Shown: positions 9,122-17,276, numbered from the stretch's first letter. The stretch: DNA of 64,000 nucleotides from Cupriavidus sp. 2SB (GCF_005503625.1 NZ_SCMX01000011.1:1-64000); one strand, 5' to 3'. Program-made: numbers and translations. Notes: generated from the sequence alone by a model not told the origin.

Positions 9122-9176
9122 ACCCATTGGGGCTATGTCCCCACATGGGTCATGGCTCCCATTACTTTGGAGCCAT
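9122..9176 (+). promoter_or_regulatory. Twin-hairpin leader with Shine-Dalgarno in stem
   Basis: Stem 1: ACCCA..GGGG paired with CCCC..TGGGT (9122-9150). Stem 2: ATGGCTCC (9152-9159) paired with GGAGCCAT (9169-9176). The GGAG ribosome-binding site of the next gene is inside stem 2, two bases before its ATG. Confidence 0.75.
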
Positions 9177-9177
9177 C

Positions 9178-9381
9178 ATGTCTCACATCGACGCCCCTGA
9201 AACTGCCGGTGCCATCGTTGCACTGGTCGTGATTCTTTTCACAGCGCTTTTCTTCATCGTTACGACGGTGAGCATACCGCTGCTGTACCTGCAACTTTCC
9301 ACGCTGACAGTCGCCGTTCTGGTGGTTGCTGTGTTGTGGGTCCTTGCCAGGTTCTCTCATCTGTCGGGCCAGCTGGTCTGA
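9178..9381 (+). CDS. Small membrane protein
   Basis: 67 residues from the ATG right after the twin-hairpin leader. Residues 10-57 are almost entirely hydrophobic (AGAIVALVVILFTALFFIV, then LTVAVLVVAVLWVLA) and predict two transmembrane helices. No family recognised. First gene of the operon headed by the 5' element at 9.07 kb. A strong GC-rich hairpin (9387-9416) follows the stop and may separate it from the next leader. Confidence 0.6.
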   Translation: MSHIDAPETAGAIVALVVILFTALFFIVTTVSIPLLYLQLSTLTVAVLVVAVLWVLARFSHLSGQLV

Positions 9382-9424
9382 CCATCGCCGCGCGCTGCCC
9401 ATCCGGCACGCGCGGCCCTCCACA

Positions 9425-9477
9425 CCCATCCGGGAAGCGTCCCGATGGGGCGTTTCCCGTCTCCCATTTAGGAAACG
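9425..9477 (+). promoter_or_regulatory. Twin-hairpin leader with Shine-Dalgarno in stem
   Basis: Stem 1: CCCAT.CGGGA with TCCCGATGGG (9425-9449). Stem 2: CGTTTCC (9451-9457) with GGAAACG (9471-9477), which masks the AGGAAA ribosome-binding site. Confidence 0.75.
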
Positions 9478-9479
9478 CA

Positions 9480-9959
9480 ATGCTCCGCCCCAAGACAATT
9501 GACATCGAAGTCGGGCCCGTCCCGGCCGAAGAATCGTGTGCGCAGGTTGGCCGCGACGACTACAACGAGCGCTCGCGACGTGAATGCGCTGTGTACATCC
9601 GGCAATTGCAGCGCGTCTTCAATTTCCCGGACGCGACCATCCTGAAGTTTGTTCGTCGCGGCTTCCCGCATGAACTCGGGCGGTACCACGAGGTGGTGGC
9701 AGTCATGACGGCAGAAGGTGCAGAAGTATTTGACGAAGACCGCTTGCCGCACGCTTGGGATCATGTCGCTCGCGCCGAACTGACGTGGTTGCGCCTTCAG
9801 CAGCAGTGGCGCGAGACAGTGCTTGCGCGGCCGTCGGCCATTGCCCTTGTCCCGGAGATATTCCGGGCGCAAGAGATTCCGGAATTCCCGAATCACCCTG
9901 TTGCGCAGTGGTGGGCTATGGGCTTTTCCCCCGCCGTGCCATCGCTCGGCTTGCACTGA
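9480..9959 (+). CDS. Hypothetical protein, distant paralogue of the gene at 7858
   Basis: 159 residues beginning MLRPKTIDIEVGPVP. The start is fixed by the leader immediately upstream. Residues about 45-105 align with the 7858 product in order and spacing (RVF.FP, LKF, EVVAV, AWDHVARAEL). No catalytic motif, signal or membrane segment. Function unknown. Confidence 0.6.
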   Translation: MLRPKTIDIEVGPVPAEESCAQVGRDDYNERSRRECAVYIRQLQRVFNFPDATILKFVRRGFPHELGRYHEVVAVMTAEGAEVFDEDRLPHAWDHVARAELTWLRLQQQWRETVLARPSAIALVPEIFRAQEIPEFPNHPVAQWWAMGFSPAVPSLGLH

Positions 9960-9972
9960 GCATCGCAATTTC

Positions 9973-10023
9973 CCCGCATGGGACCGAGTCCCTGCGGGTC
10001 GGTCCCGATATTCCTTCGAGACC
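9973..10023 (+). promoter_or_regulatory. Twin-hairpin leader (weaker second stem)
   Basis: Stem 1: CCCGCA.GGGA with TCCCTGCGGG (9973-9998). Stem 2 is short: GGTC (10001-10004) with GACC (10020-10023). Same layout as the other leaders. Confidence 0.5.
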
Positions 10024-10025
10024 AT

Positions 10026-10748
10026 ATGTACAACCAGTTGATCGGCCAGTTTCTGGCCGCGGAACACTTCAGCACGACCGATATGGATCGGGTTGCCAAG
10101 CTGGAGGCCACTCTGTTCCCCAATGCGGCGCGCCTCGCCTGCCGGCGTTCGAGTGAATCTCGGCTGCGGTACCGTCGTGCCTTCCTGAAGCGCCTTGCAG
10201 CAAACCTTGTCGACAAGGCGAGTACGCAGATCGGGGAGCGCGTCGACGAAACACGGGTCCAGTTGGATGGTCCCCGTAATGTCTGGCAGGTGATTGACGC
10301 CGGCCAGATTCCCGATCTCGACAAGCTCTGGCATGTCTTGGTTGCCTCAAAAGCTCAGCCGTTGCCTATCGAGCAGGCCGTAAGCGTGCTGCGAAGCGCC
10401 TTCGCGGATAACACGAACCTGAGCATGAGGCTGACGCGGCAACTCGGAATCCTGCGCCTTGCGGCTCCGTCCGAGCCGGCGGCCGGCCATACGCCCGGTA
10501 TGCGGTGGCTTTGTGCCGGCGCTGTCGACCGGGTTAACCTGGTTCTAACTGGGTTGGCCGTCTTCGCCAAACGCTCTGGCGAGCTGGCAATGGCCGCCTG
10601 CCTCAGTGAGTTTCGCGTCGACGCGCCGTTTGTATCTCCCCAGCGGCGCGCCTTCCCTGGTGTCGAGATCCGCCAGTTCAACGAGCAATGGGAGATCAGA
10701 TTGCACCGAGAGCTTGCCGAGCGCCTGGCGCAGTTCGTCGGCACCTGA
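10026..10748 (+). CDS. Hypothetical 240-residue protein
   Basis: Begins MYNQLIGQFLAAEHFSTTDM after its own leader hairpin. Helical composition, no membrane segment and no recognised motif. It sits in a row with the 9178 and 9480 genes and the methylase-like gene, each with its own twin hairpin but only one apparent promoter. Confidence 0.55.
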   Translation: MYNQLIGQFLAAEHFSTTDMDRVAKLEATLFPNAARLACRRSSESRLRYRRAFLKRLAANLVDKASTQIGERVDETRVQLDGPRNVWQVIDAGQIPDLDKLWHVLVASKAQPLPIEQAVSVLRSAFADNTNLSMRLTRQLGILRLAAPSEPAAGHTPGMRWLCAGAVDRVNLVLTGLAVFAKRSGELAMAACLSEFRVDAPFVSPQRRAFPGVEIRQFNEQWEIRLHRELAERLAQFVGT

Positions 10749-10768
10749 ACCCTTTTCTTCCACCCCGT

Positions 10769-10818
10769 CCGGGAACGTTCCCGGCAAGGGGGCGTTTCCG
10801 GATCCATTGATCCCAACG
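10769..10818 (+). promoter_or_regulatory. Twin-hairpin leader before a 24-codon ORF
   Basis: Stem 1: CCGGGAA-CG-TTCCCGG (10769-10784). Stem 2: GGATC-CATT-GATCC (10800-10813) nested in CGTT..AACG (10793-10818). It precedes the short ORF at 10821, not the methylase start itself. Confidence 0.55.
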
Positions 10819-10820
10819 AA

Positions 10821-10895
10821 ATGCCCCCAAATTCCATTCAATTCCGTTGCTGCAGTACTGCCGCGTACCCGTTTCTGCGTAGGCCGGGTCAATGA
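10821..10895 (+). CDS. 24-residue leader peptide, coupled to methylase-like gene
   Basis: A short frame (begins MPPNSIQF, ends RRPGQ) starts where the leader hairpins predict a start codon. Its TGA overlaps the ATG of the methylase-like gene (ATGA). This is the arrangement of a translated leader that controls re-initiation. The peptide contains two adjacent cysteines. No homologue recognised. Confidence 0.45.
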   Translation: MPPNSIQFRCCSTAAYPFLRRPGQ

Positions 10896-11818
10896 GCAAG
10901 GCCGCCAAACGCAAGTTCGAAGGCACGGCCAGCGACCCGCACAAGCAGCTGCTGTCGTTCTTCAAGGCCTTCGGCCACCGGCACTCGATGCACGAGGTCT
11001 TCTCCGACTTCGTCGAGTTGTCGGCGCTGACCATCAGCAATGCCGTCGATCGCCATCAGTTCGATGCGCGGGAGAAGCGTTACCTGGAAATCGTGAAGCG
11101 GTACGAGCGCGAGGATCTGGAGCGCTTCTCGCACATGCTGGGGGCCCTGACGCTGACATTCGAAGACCGGGTGCAGCAACTGGTGCCCCACGGCGACGGC
11201 CTGGCCGATGTGCTTGGCCAGACATACATGATGCTCGAACTCGGGAACGATCGGGCAGGGCAGTTCTTTACCCCGTACAGCGTCTCTCGCCTGATGGCCA
11301 GCATCAATATCGGCGACGGCAATCCGTACGTTGACCGGGACGGGTTCGTCACGATCAGCGAGCCGGCATGCGGTGCCGGTGGGATGGTGATCGCTTGCGC
11401 GGATGCACTTCATGACGCAGGCCGCAACTACCAGCAGACGATGCATGCGACCTGCATCGACATCGATCCAAGGTGCGTCCACATGGCGTACGTTCAATTG
11501 TCGCTCCTGAATATCCCCGCCATCGTCGTACACGGCAACGCGCTCTCCGTCGAGGCTTGGGGCACCTGGTTCACGCCGGCTCACATCCTCGGTGGTTGGG
11601 GCGCGAAGCTGCGGGTAAAGCGGTTCCGTGAGGCTATGGAATCGCTGACTCCGGAGTCCGTTGACACCGACGAATCCGCTGCCCCGTCGTTGCCGACTGG
11701 ATCGACTGACCTTGAGGTTGAATCCATTCTCCACGTGAGTGCAGATCCCGAGCAGGCGCGCTTAACCACACCGGCGATGCGGGTCTTCGTGCCAGATGAC
11801 CAGCTTGCGCTGTTCTGA
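10892..11818 (+). CDS. N-6 DNA methylase-like protein lacking the NPPY/F motif
   Basis: 308 residues. GQFFTPYSVSRLM (about residue 125) and EPACGAGGM (motif I, S-adenosylmethionine pocket, about 163) match HsdM-type N6-adenine methylases. The region where NPPF/Y (motif IV, catalytic) is expected instead reads HGNALSVEAWGTWFTP. I find no NPP(Y/F) or DPPY anywhere. The protein ends with a Ser/Thr/Asp-rich tail. It may bind the cofactor without methylating DNA, or use an unusual catalytic loop. It is coupled to the 24-codon leader ORF. Confidence 0.75.
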   Translation: MSKAAKRKFEGTASDPHKQLLSFFKAFGHRHSMHEVFSDFVELSALTISNAVDRHQFDAREKRYLEIVKRYEREDLERFSHMLGALTLTFEDRVQQLVPHGDGLADVLGQTYMMLELGNDRAGQFFTPYSVSRLMASINIGDGNPYVDRDGFVTISEPACGAGGMVIACADALHDAGRNYQQTMHATCIDIDPRCVHMAYVQLSLLNIPAIVVHGNALSVEAWGTWFTPAHILGGWGAKLRVKRFREAMESLTPESVDTDESAAPSLPTGSTDLEVESILHVSADPEQARLTTPAMRVFVPDDQLALF

Positions 11819-11886
11819 CGGCGAAAAGACGCCGAAATTGCCAACCTTTCGGGGTCATCGACCGGCCCACTAAGCCATAAGATGGT

Positions 11887-11962
11887 TTCCGTAGCGCCCC
11901 GCTACGGAACTCTCTCAAGATGGACCCGTTCTCCCCGCCCTCCTCGTGAGGGCTTTTTTTTT
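11887..11962 (+). terminator. Hairpin plus rho-independent terminator
   Basis: A 9-bp hairpin TTCCGTAGC-GCCCC-GCTACGGAA (11887-11909), then GCCCTC-CTCGT-GAGGGC followed by nine T (11937-11962). A 9-codon ORF (11920-11949) begins after the first hairpin and its stop falls inside the terminator stem. It could be an attenuator remnant. Nothing else was seen up to 12100. Confidence 0.75.
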
Positions 11963-12111
11963 GAAGCCGTGGGCGATTGCCGCAGATGCACCGGCAAGTC
12001 CAGAGGGTTAGGGTAATCCCCCATAAGCGGGGTGCAGGGCACGGCGAATCCGCCGATATTCAGATGCCGCGAATTGAAGGGTAGCGGCCAACGAAACATG
12101 GAGAAATTGTC

Positions 12112-13821
12112 ATGCGCAATCAGCGCACTTTGTCGTTCCCAGGGTCTCTTGCTTTGGCATTGCTGACGTCGGCCGTGCTAGCGGCATGCGGAGGTGGCGG
12201 CGATGGCGGAGAGCCCGCCACGCAATCCACTACAACGGCCGCGACCGCGCCGAGCGGTCCGGCTACCCAGACGCCCGCCGATCCGGCTGCCAAGCCAACC
12301 AGTGTCGTTGCACCGGCCTGCTCGAATTGCGCTGCGGTCGATGCGAATACCTACGCCGGCTCTGGCGTCGGTGTCTGGCAGAGCATGAATGCCACGACGG
12401 CAGCCGTCGACATGCCGATCAGCATCGCCGGCCTGACCGGCCAAGACGTGACCCTGGTGTTCACGAACCAATCCGGCACCGCCCAGACGATGCCGACTGT
12501 CGCGCTGACCGCGTCGCAGTTGCCGACGGTGGCCGCGAGCGCCATCCAGTGGGATGACGGCGTCAGCGCCGCCAAGGGCCGGATCGCCGATTACAACCGC
12601 GATGGCTGGGCCGCCAAGGCAGGCGCCCGGGGCACCGGCGCCAGCCTGTCGACGTTCGGCGCCACGCCGCCGCTGCGTGCCGCCTACACCGTGGGCGACA
12701 CGCGCAACTGGTATCACGAGGACAACAGCTCGCGGGCAACCACGCTGGTCCGTACGGATACGACCGCCGACGGCACGGTCGTCAACTTCTGGGTCGAGGA
12801 TACGGAGAACAACCCGCTCAAGGTCAGCACGGCCATCGTCGCCGCGCTGGAAGCGGGCTTCGTGCCGGCCGGCAAGATCTACGACCTGCTCAAGCAGACC
12901 GGCGGCCCGGTGTGGGGTCCGCACGTGTACACGGACCTGATCTCTGGCGCCGTGGCGCAGCCGATCGACATCGTGATCCTGAACTTCGACAACAACGCCA
13001 CGCCGTTCGGCATGGTCGGCTACTTCTACGGTCGCAATGCGCTCACGGCTGCCGCCGAGCCGCTCAGCAACCAGTCGGTGTCGCTGTACCTCGATGCCGA
13101 GACCCTATACCTGGGTGGCGCGTCGGGCATGAAGTCGATGCTGCTGACGATGGCGCACGAAGGCATGCACATGCAAAACTTCTACCGGCGCGGCGTGGTG
13201 AAGGGTCCGGCCTACGCCTTTGCCACGTGGCTGGAAGAGGGCACGGCGATGATGATGGAGGACTTCGCGAGCCAGTCGATCGACCCGACCTACAACGCGA
13301 TCCGCGATGTGCGCTTCCCGAACTACATCGGCTACAAGGCAGGCTCGTATAACTGCAGCCTGCTGACGTGGGACCCATTCGGCGCGGCCTGCGACAGCTA
13401 TTCGGTGTCCGGCTCGCTGGGCGGCTTCCTGGATCGGCAACTCGGCCTGGGCTTCTACAAGCACCTGCTGACCAATGTCGGCAGCACGGACTCCGTTGCC
13501 GTGCTTGACGCGTCGATCAAGGCGATCGCGCCGACGTCCAGCCTTGGCGAGCAGCTGCGCCGCTTCGCCGCCACGTCTGGCGCGCTGATGAAGGCGCCGA
13601 GCCCGACCGGCTTCGGCTTCCCGGCCCGCGCGGAAGGTGGCTTCACGCTGCCGGTGATCGATCCGCAGGCGCAGCTGGCCAGCCGCACGCTGACGCAGAC
13701 GGTGCCGTCGACGCTCCAGCCCTACGCGAGCCTGCCGGTGGTGCGCAAGGCCGTGAACGGTACGTATAGCGAGACGGTCAAGGTTCCGCCTAACTCGACG
13801 TTGTCGGTCGTGATTCAATAA
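12112..13821 (+). CDS. M30-type zinc metallopeptidase, predicted lipoprotein
   Basis: 569 residues. A signal peptide ends in LTSAVLAAC, a lipobox, followed by a Gly-rich then Thr/Pro/Ala-rich linker, so export and lipid anchoring are expected. The zinc motif HEGMH lies at residues 349-353, with WLEEGTAMMMED about 25 residues later giving the third-ligand glutamate region, as in the M30 (hyicolysin) family. RBS GGAG lies 9 nt before the ATG. It is followed by its own terminator and looks like an independent gene. Substrate unknown. Confidence 0.75.
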   Translation: MRNQRTLSFPGSLALALLTSAVLAACGGGGDGGEPATQSTTTAATAPSGPATQTPADPAAKPTSVVAPACSNCAAVDANTYAGSGVGVWQSMNATTAAVDMPISIAGLTGQDVTLVFTNQSGTAQTMPTVALTASQLPTVAASAIQWDDGVSAAKGRIADYNRDGWAAKAGARGTGASLSTFGATPPLRAAYTVGDTRNWYHEDNSSRATTLVRTDTTADGTVVNFWVEDTENNPLKVSTAIVAALEAGFVPAGKIYDLLKQTGGPVWGPHVYTDLISGAVAQPIDIVILNFDNNATPFGMVGYFYGRNALTAAAEPLSNQSVSLYLDAETLYLGGASGMKSMLLTMAHEGMHMQNFYRRGVVKGPAYAFATWLEEGTAMMMEDFASQSIDPTYNAIRDVRFPNYIGYKAGSYNCSLLTWDPFGAACDSYSVSGSLGGFLDRQLGLGFYKHLLTNVGSTDSVAVLDASIKAIAPTSSLGEQLRRFAATSGALMKAPSPTGFGFPARAEGGFTLPVIDPQAQLASRTLTQTVPSTLQPYASLPVVRKAVNGTYSETVKVPPNSTLSVVIQ

Positions 13822-13828
13822 GACCCCC

Positions 13829-13858
13829 GGGGCGGCAACAGCCGCCCCTTCGTTTTTT
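13829..13858 (+). terminator. Rho-independent terminator
   Basis: GGGGCGGC-AACA-GCCGCCCC followed by TTCGTTTTTT, 7 nt after the peptidase stop. Confidence 0.85.
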
Positions 13859-13867
13859 GGGATTGTC

Positions 13868-14176
13868 ATGCAGAAGATCGTACTGACCGCACTAACGGCA
13901 CTCGGCCTTGCGGCCTGCGCGGGCGCGGCAACGGAGCCTCAGACGCAAACGCTGGTGGGGGAGATTCACATCAAGGGTAACGAGCCATTCCCGACCGTGG
14001 TGTTGGAGACGGCTGCCCATGAGACCTGGGAGCTGGTGGGAATGCCTTTGGACGAGGCTCGCTCGCTCGTTGGCCGCGAAGCGACTGTAGAGGGCACCGT
14101 AGTCAAAGCGCCGGGGCCTGGCGTGTGGCTGCCATCCCTGCGAGTGCGAGGCACTCCGCGGAAATCCGGACGGTGA
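13868..14176 (+). CDS. Small predicted lipoprotein
   Basis: 102 residues. N-terminal LTALTALGLAAC is a signal peptide with lipobox. The rest (QTLVGEIHIKGNEPFPTVVL ... REATVEGTVVK) has the alternating beta pattern of a small OB-fold, as in several short periplasmic lipoproteins. Function unknown. Confidence 0.6.
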   Translation: MQKIVLTALTALGLAACAGAATEPQTQTLVGEIHIKGNEPFPTVVLETAAHETWELVGMPLDEARSLVGREATVEGTVVKAPGPGVWLPSLRVRGTPRKSGR

Positions 14177-14318
14177 CTCGACTGGGAGAGCAATGAAATT
14201 CGAGGCGAAGCATTCCAATGCCTGTCCATCGCCTTTTCCGAGGACGCCAAGCAGGGAGCGCTCCGCGTTTTTCTCTCGTAACAAGTTCGAAATCGAGCAT
14301 ATTCCGAGATGGACAAGG

Positions 14319-14706
14319 ATGAATATCAAGGGCGCCAAGACCCTCAAACCTTCCCAAATCCGCCACCTACTCCGCGTCACCGAGGCTCATCCTGACGCAC
14401 AAGGGCGGGCCCTATGAACTAAGCGTCAAGCGCAGAATCAACGAGGCCGGCGAACGGGTCGATTACCTTGCAGCCGACAGCCTGCAAAGCTATGTGACGG
14501 GGCTCTATCGAGCGGCCGGGCTTGGGAGGGACTACAGCAGCCACTCAAGGCGACGGACGTTCGCCAGTTGGCTTCTGGCGCAGGGGCATTCGCTCGAAAC
14601 CGCGCAACTGCTGTTGGGACATGCCGAGCTGGATCATGTTGCTCCCTATTTGGAAGTGCCGAAGAAAGAATATCGAGAGGCGATAGCCGAGTTGGACGCT
14701 GGCTGA
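14319..14706 (+). pseudogene. Remnant of a tyrosine recombinase, internal deletion
   Basis: The first part (from the ATG at 14319) reads MNIKGAKTLKPSQIRHLL, like the start of plasmid integrases. After about 14390 a different frame encodes the C-terminal domain: LILTHKGGPYELSV, then DSLQSYVTGLYRAAG, SSHSRRRTFASWLLAQGHSL, LLLGHAELDHVAPYLEV. The catalytic H..R, GH and Y of the C-terminal half are kept, but roughly 100 residues of the core, including the first arginine, are missing and the frame is shifted. Not expected to be active. Confidence 0.75.
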
Positions 14707-14767
14707 ATGTAAAGATCTAAGCACAAATGCCGATACCTCAACGAGGTGTTGGTGCGCCACTCCCTGA

Positions 14768-14815
14768 CGCTATCAATGATTGCACTTCATTGTGTGCGTG
14801 CTATCATTGATAGCG
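14768..14815 (+). promoter_or_regulatory. Operator of the FitAB-like toxin-antitoxin operon
   Basis: Perfect 13-bp inverted repeat CGCTATCAATGAT (14768-14780) and ATCATTGATAGCG (14803-14815), separated by 22 nt, 18 nt before the antitoxin start. The arms contain GCTATCA/TGATAGC, similar to the half-sites bound by FitA-type antitoxins. Confidence 0.75.
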
Positions 14816-14833
14816 CGACGACAAGGAGTGGCA

Positions 14834-15070
14834 ATGGCAAATCTTTTGGTTCGAAATGTCGATGAGGGACTCGTGCAACGACTGCGTGAAGTGGCCGCAG
14901 CTCACGGGCGTAGCGCTGAAGCCGAACATCGTGAAATCTTGGCCAAAGCGTTGGGCGGGACGAAGCGCAAGAGTTTTGCGGAAGTCCTTATGAGCATGCC
15001 CAACGTTGGCGAGGATGCCGACTTTGCACGCGTTGATGACGTGGGAGAGGTCGCGCGTGTATTTGGTTGA
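14834..15070 (+). CDS. FitA-like ribbon-helix-helix antitoxin
   Basis: 78 residues: MANLLVRNVDEGLVQRLREV then AAHGRSAEAEHREILAKAL, the classic FitA-type ribbon-helix-helix DNA-binding domain. The C-terminal tail (about 30 residues) would wrap the toxin. RBS AAGGAG lies 8 nt upstream. It overlaps the PIN toxin gene by 14 nt, so antitoxin is made first and translation is coupled. The palindrome upstream is its likely operator. Confidence 0.85.
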   Translation: MANLLVRNVDEGLVQRLREVAAAHGRSAEAEHREILAKALGGTKRKSFAEVLMSMPNVGEDADFARVDDVGEVARVFG

Positions 15071-15473
15071 TACCAATGTCATCAGCGAGGTGCGAAAGCG
15101 CCTGCGTGCTAACAAAGGTGTGCTGGCATTCTTTCGTCAGGCAGTCAAAAAGGATAACGGTCTCTATCTGTCCGTGGTGACTGTGGGCGAGTTGCGGCGA
15201 GGTGTCGAGGTGGTTCGTCACCGTGGCGATGAGCAGCAGGCGGCAATGCTTGACGCATGGCTGGAGACTGTTCTGAGTGATTTCGCGCAGAACATCCTTT
15301 CGGTGGACGAGGAAGTTGGCCAAGTGTGGGGACGCCTTCGGGTTCCGCATCCCGAGCACGCGCTAGACAAGCTGATCGCTGCAACTGCCCTGATACATGA
15401 CCTGACCGTTGTAACGCGCAACGTAGAAGACTTCGGGGGGCTGGGTGTCCGAGTGCTGAACCCATTCGACTAA
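15057..15473 (+). CDS. FitB/VapC-like PIN-domain toxin
   Basis: 138 residues from a GTG at 15057 (VYLVDTNVISEVRK). PIN-domain acidic residues are visible: D in LVDTN, E in ISEVRK, E in TVGELRRG, D in HALDKLIAATAL, with TRNVEDF near the end. This predicts a Mg2+-dependent ribonuclease neutralised by the upstream antitoxin. No ATG is available near the N-terminus, so the GTG start is preferred. Confidence 0.85.
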   Translation: MYLVDTNVISEVRKRLRANKGVLAFFRQAVKKDNGLYLSVVTVGELRRGVEVVRHRGDEQQAAMLDAWLETVLSDFAQNILSVDEEVGQVWGRLRVPHPEHALDKLIAATALIHDLTVVTRNVEDFGGLGVRVLNPFD

Positions 15474-15493
15474 GGAAAAGGAGCGTTTCAAGT

Positions 15494-15686
15494 ATGAGGA
15501 TAGCAACGAACTTTGTCTTGCTCGTAATCGCGCTGGCGATGTTCGCCTACGCCTGGAACATCCTGACGCAAAAGCGCCCGGCCGTTCAAGGTGCGCCTTG
15601 TATCGCGCAGCAAAGGGGTAAAAGCAACTGCCGACGGCACGCCGGTAGTGTGCCACCAAGATATGGGTTGGAAGCCCGCCCAGTAA
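15494..15686 (+). pseudogene. Small membrane or secreted protein gene, frameshifted
   Basis: From the ATG at 15494 (RBS AAGGAG) the frame encodes a hydrophobic helix (RIATNFVLLVIALAMFAYAW) and then loses protein-like character. The +1 frame continues well as KVRLVSRSKGVKATADG to WKPAQ and a stop at 15684. A single-base frameshift around 15575-15590 would explain both. It may also be a sequencing error. Confidence 0.4.
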
Positions 15687-15709
15687 GACAAGGGAAAAGT
15701 GGAAAGACG

Positions 15710-16132
15710 ATGTTCGAGCGAATTGACGCACTAATCACCACGCATGATTTCGCCTTTCAGGCCTGGCAAGACCGCTACGGCAAAGGCGTGTGGGCGGCGC
15801 TCGGGGTGTGGGAGAACATGATCGATACCGTCCGCGACCTATCAAGCGCGGGCGATCTCGACATGATCCCGGCAATGGAGTACGTATTCAGCGTCGATTG
15901 GCTGCCGATGGAAACCGGTCGCACCCTCAATGAGGCAATGGCCGCACTGGAAGCGAAGCTGGCCGCGCTACCGCAAGAGCAACTGACCCGCGGTTCCGAA
16001 TGGACGTCTGCGGTCTCGCGCGCGATCGAGGATCTGCGTGACACATGGAATGCTGTGCGCGGCTATGGTGATCTTGATGGCAAGCTTCCGAAGCTTCCTG
16101 CTGACTTCGCCGAGCTCGGCGCTGCAGGGTAA
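15710..16132 (+). CDS. Hypothetical 140-residue protein
   Basis: Start at 15710 (MFERIDALITTHDFAFQAWQ). The same frame is open further upstream, but that stretch belongs to the frameshifted gene before it. Acidic, soluble and helical. No family recognised. First of a row of small genes up to 17.3 kb. Confidence 0.55.
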   Translation: MFERIDALITTHDFAFQAWQDRYGKGVWAALGVWENMIDTVRDLSSAGDLDMIPAMEYVFSVDWLPMETGRTLNEAMAALEAKLAALPQEQLTRGSEWTSAVSRAIEDLRDTWNAVRGYGDLDGKLPKLPADFAELGAAG

Positions 16133-16159
16133 AAGACAACGGAAAAGACTGACTGAACC

Positions 16160-16564
16160 ATGAAAATTTTGCCCGTTGTGACATTGACGATGGCGGCACT
16201 GGGGGTGTCGGGCTGCTCGGACGCCGGCTGGGAGCTGGCGATGGCCAGCGTCGCGTTCGCGCAGTGCCGGCTGGAGGAAGGCGCAGCTTGCCAGAAGCAG
16301 CCACCGGCAGGGACGACCTTCCAAGCGGCGACGCTCACCCGCAGCGGTGACGCAGTGCGCGTACGCGGGGTCCTAAAGGACCCCGCGGCCTGCGAGAGCT
16401 TCGTGCGCAACGCCCGGCCATTGCGGCCCGATGTCGTGGTGCAGGCCGTGGTGAACAACACCGTTGTCAAGCCGTACGGTGACGCGCCCTTGGAGCGGTC
16501 GATCACGTCCGCGTGTGCCACGGGGCCCTACGACGTATCCGTAACGGTGGGCAAGCCGTCCTAA
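16160..16564 (+). CDS. Small predicted lipoprotein
   Basis: 134 residues. MKILPVVTLTMAALGVSGC is a signal peptide with lipobox (LGVSGC). The mature part has cysteines at CRLEEGAAC, ACESF and SAC, probably disulphide-bonded. The RBS region is weak. Function unknown. Confidence 0.6.
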   Translation: MKILPVVTLTMAALGVSGCSDAGWELAMASVAFAQCRLEEGAACQKQPPAGTTFQAATLTRSGDAVRVRGVLKDPAACESFVRNARPLRPDVVVQAVVNNTVVKPYGDAPLERSITSACATGPYDVSVTVGKPS

Positions 16565-16593
16565 CGCAGTCGCAATAGACAGGAAAAGCAGAA

Positions 16594-16833
16594 ATGGTGG
16601 AAAGTACTGCAATAAAATGCGGCGAGCGCGACGCCGAAGAGGCGAGGTTCTCCTTCTCCGGCCCCTCCCTGGCACTACTGATTCTCAACTGTGTTGTGTT
16701 CGGCAGCTGCGTAGCTGGGATCTTTTTCAATGCTGCTTCGCGCAACCCGGCGGCCATCCTTGCTAGCTTGATCGGCATGGCCGGCAGCGCATTCGTGGTT
16801 ATATTGACTGTTTGGCGAACGCGCGTTCGATAA
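16594..16833 (+). CDS. Small two-helix membrane protein
   Basis: 79 residues. Two hydrophobic stretches (SLALLILNCVVFGSCVAGIF and ILASLIGMAGSAFVVILTV) predict two transmembrane helices, with a short basic C-terminus. Preceded by AGGAAAAG. No family recognised. Confidence 0.5.
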   Translation: MVESTAIKCGERDAEEARFSFSGPSLALLILNCVVFGSCVAGIFFNAASRNPAAILASLIGMAGSAFVVILTVWRTRVR

Positions 16834-16860
16834 CCGCGATATAGGACGACAGAAGCCGGT

Positions 16861-17276
16861 ATGAAGGGAAAGAGTATTTTCTTTCAGGCCGAAGCAGAGC
16901 GAGTCCGCGAACTCCAACGGAAGGTTCGCAGGGCGGATCGTGATGAACAGAAGAAGCTCCGCGACCGCCTGCGAAATGATATCGGCTTCTATATCTCGGG
17001 ATCACCCTCGCGGTGTTTTGCGCGACGCTCTGCGTGGCGTAGTGGCGGCTGGCCTCGCAGCATCTGGCAGAGTACGAGCGATTCGATGACCCTTCTCGGC
17101 TGCCGATTGTCCTGGACGCCATGACGAAGCGAGCGCGGAGGGAAGGCGATTGGCAAACACTGGAGGAAATGCGCGACGAAGTGCGTCTTGCTCTCGCGGC
17201 CTTGGACCGTCTGAGGCACGACACGGCTGAGCGGAAGCTGCGCGAATCGAAAGCAATCGGGCAGCGACAACACTGA
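16861..17276 (+). pseudogene. Decayed small coiled-coil/membrane genes
   Basis: From the ATG at 16861 the frame encodes a charged helix (ERVRELQRKVRRADRDEQKK) and then becomes non-protein-like. The +1 frame supplies a transmembrane-like segment (LYLGITLAVFCATLCVA) ending in TAG near 17050. A further charged helix in that same frame, usable from an ATG at 17121 (MTKRARREGDWQTLEEM), ends at 17276. Best read as a frameshifted small gene followed by a 51-residue ORF. Low certainty. Confidence 0.35.
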
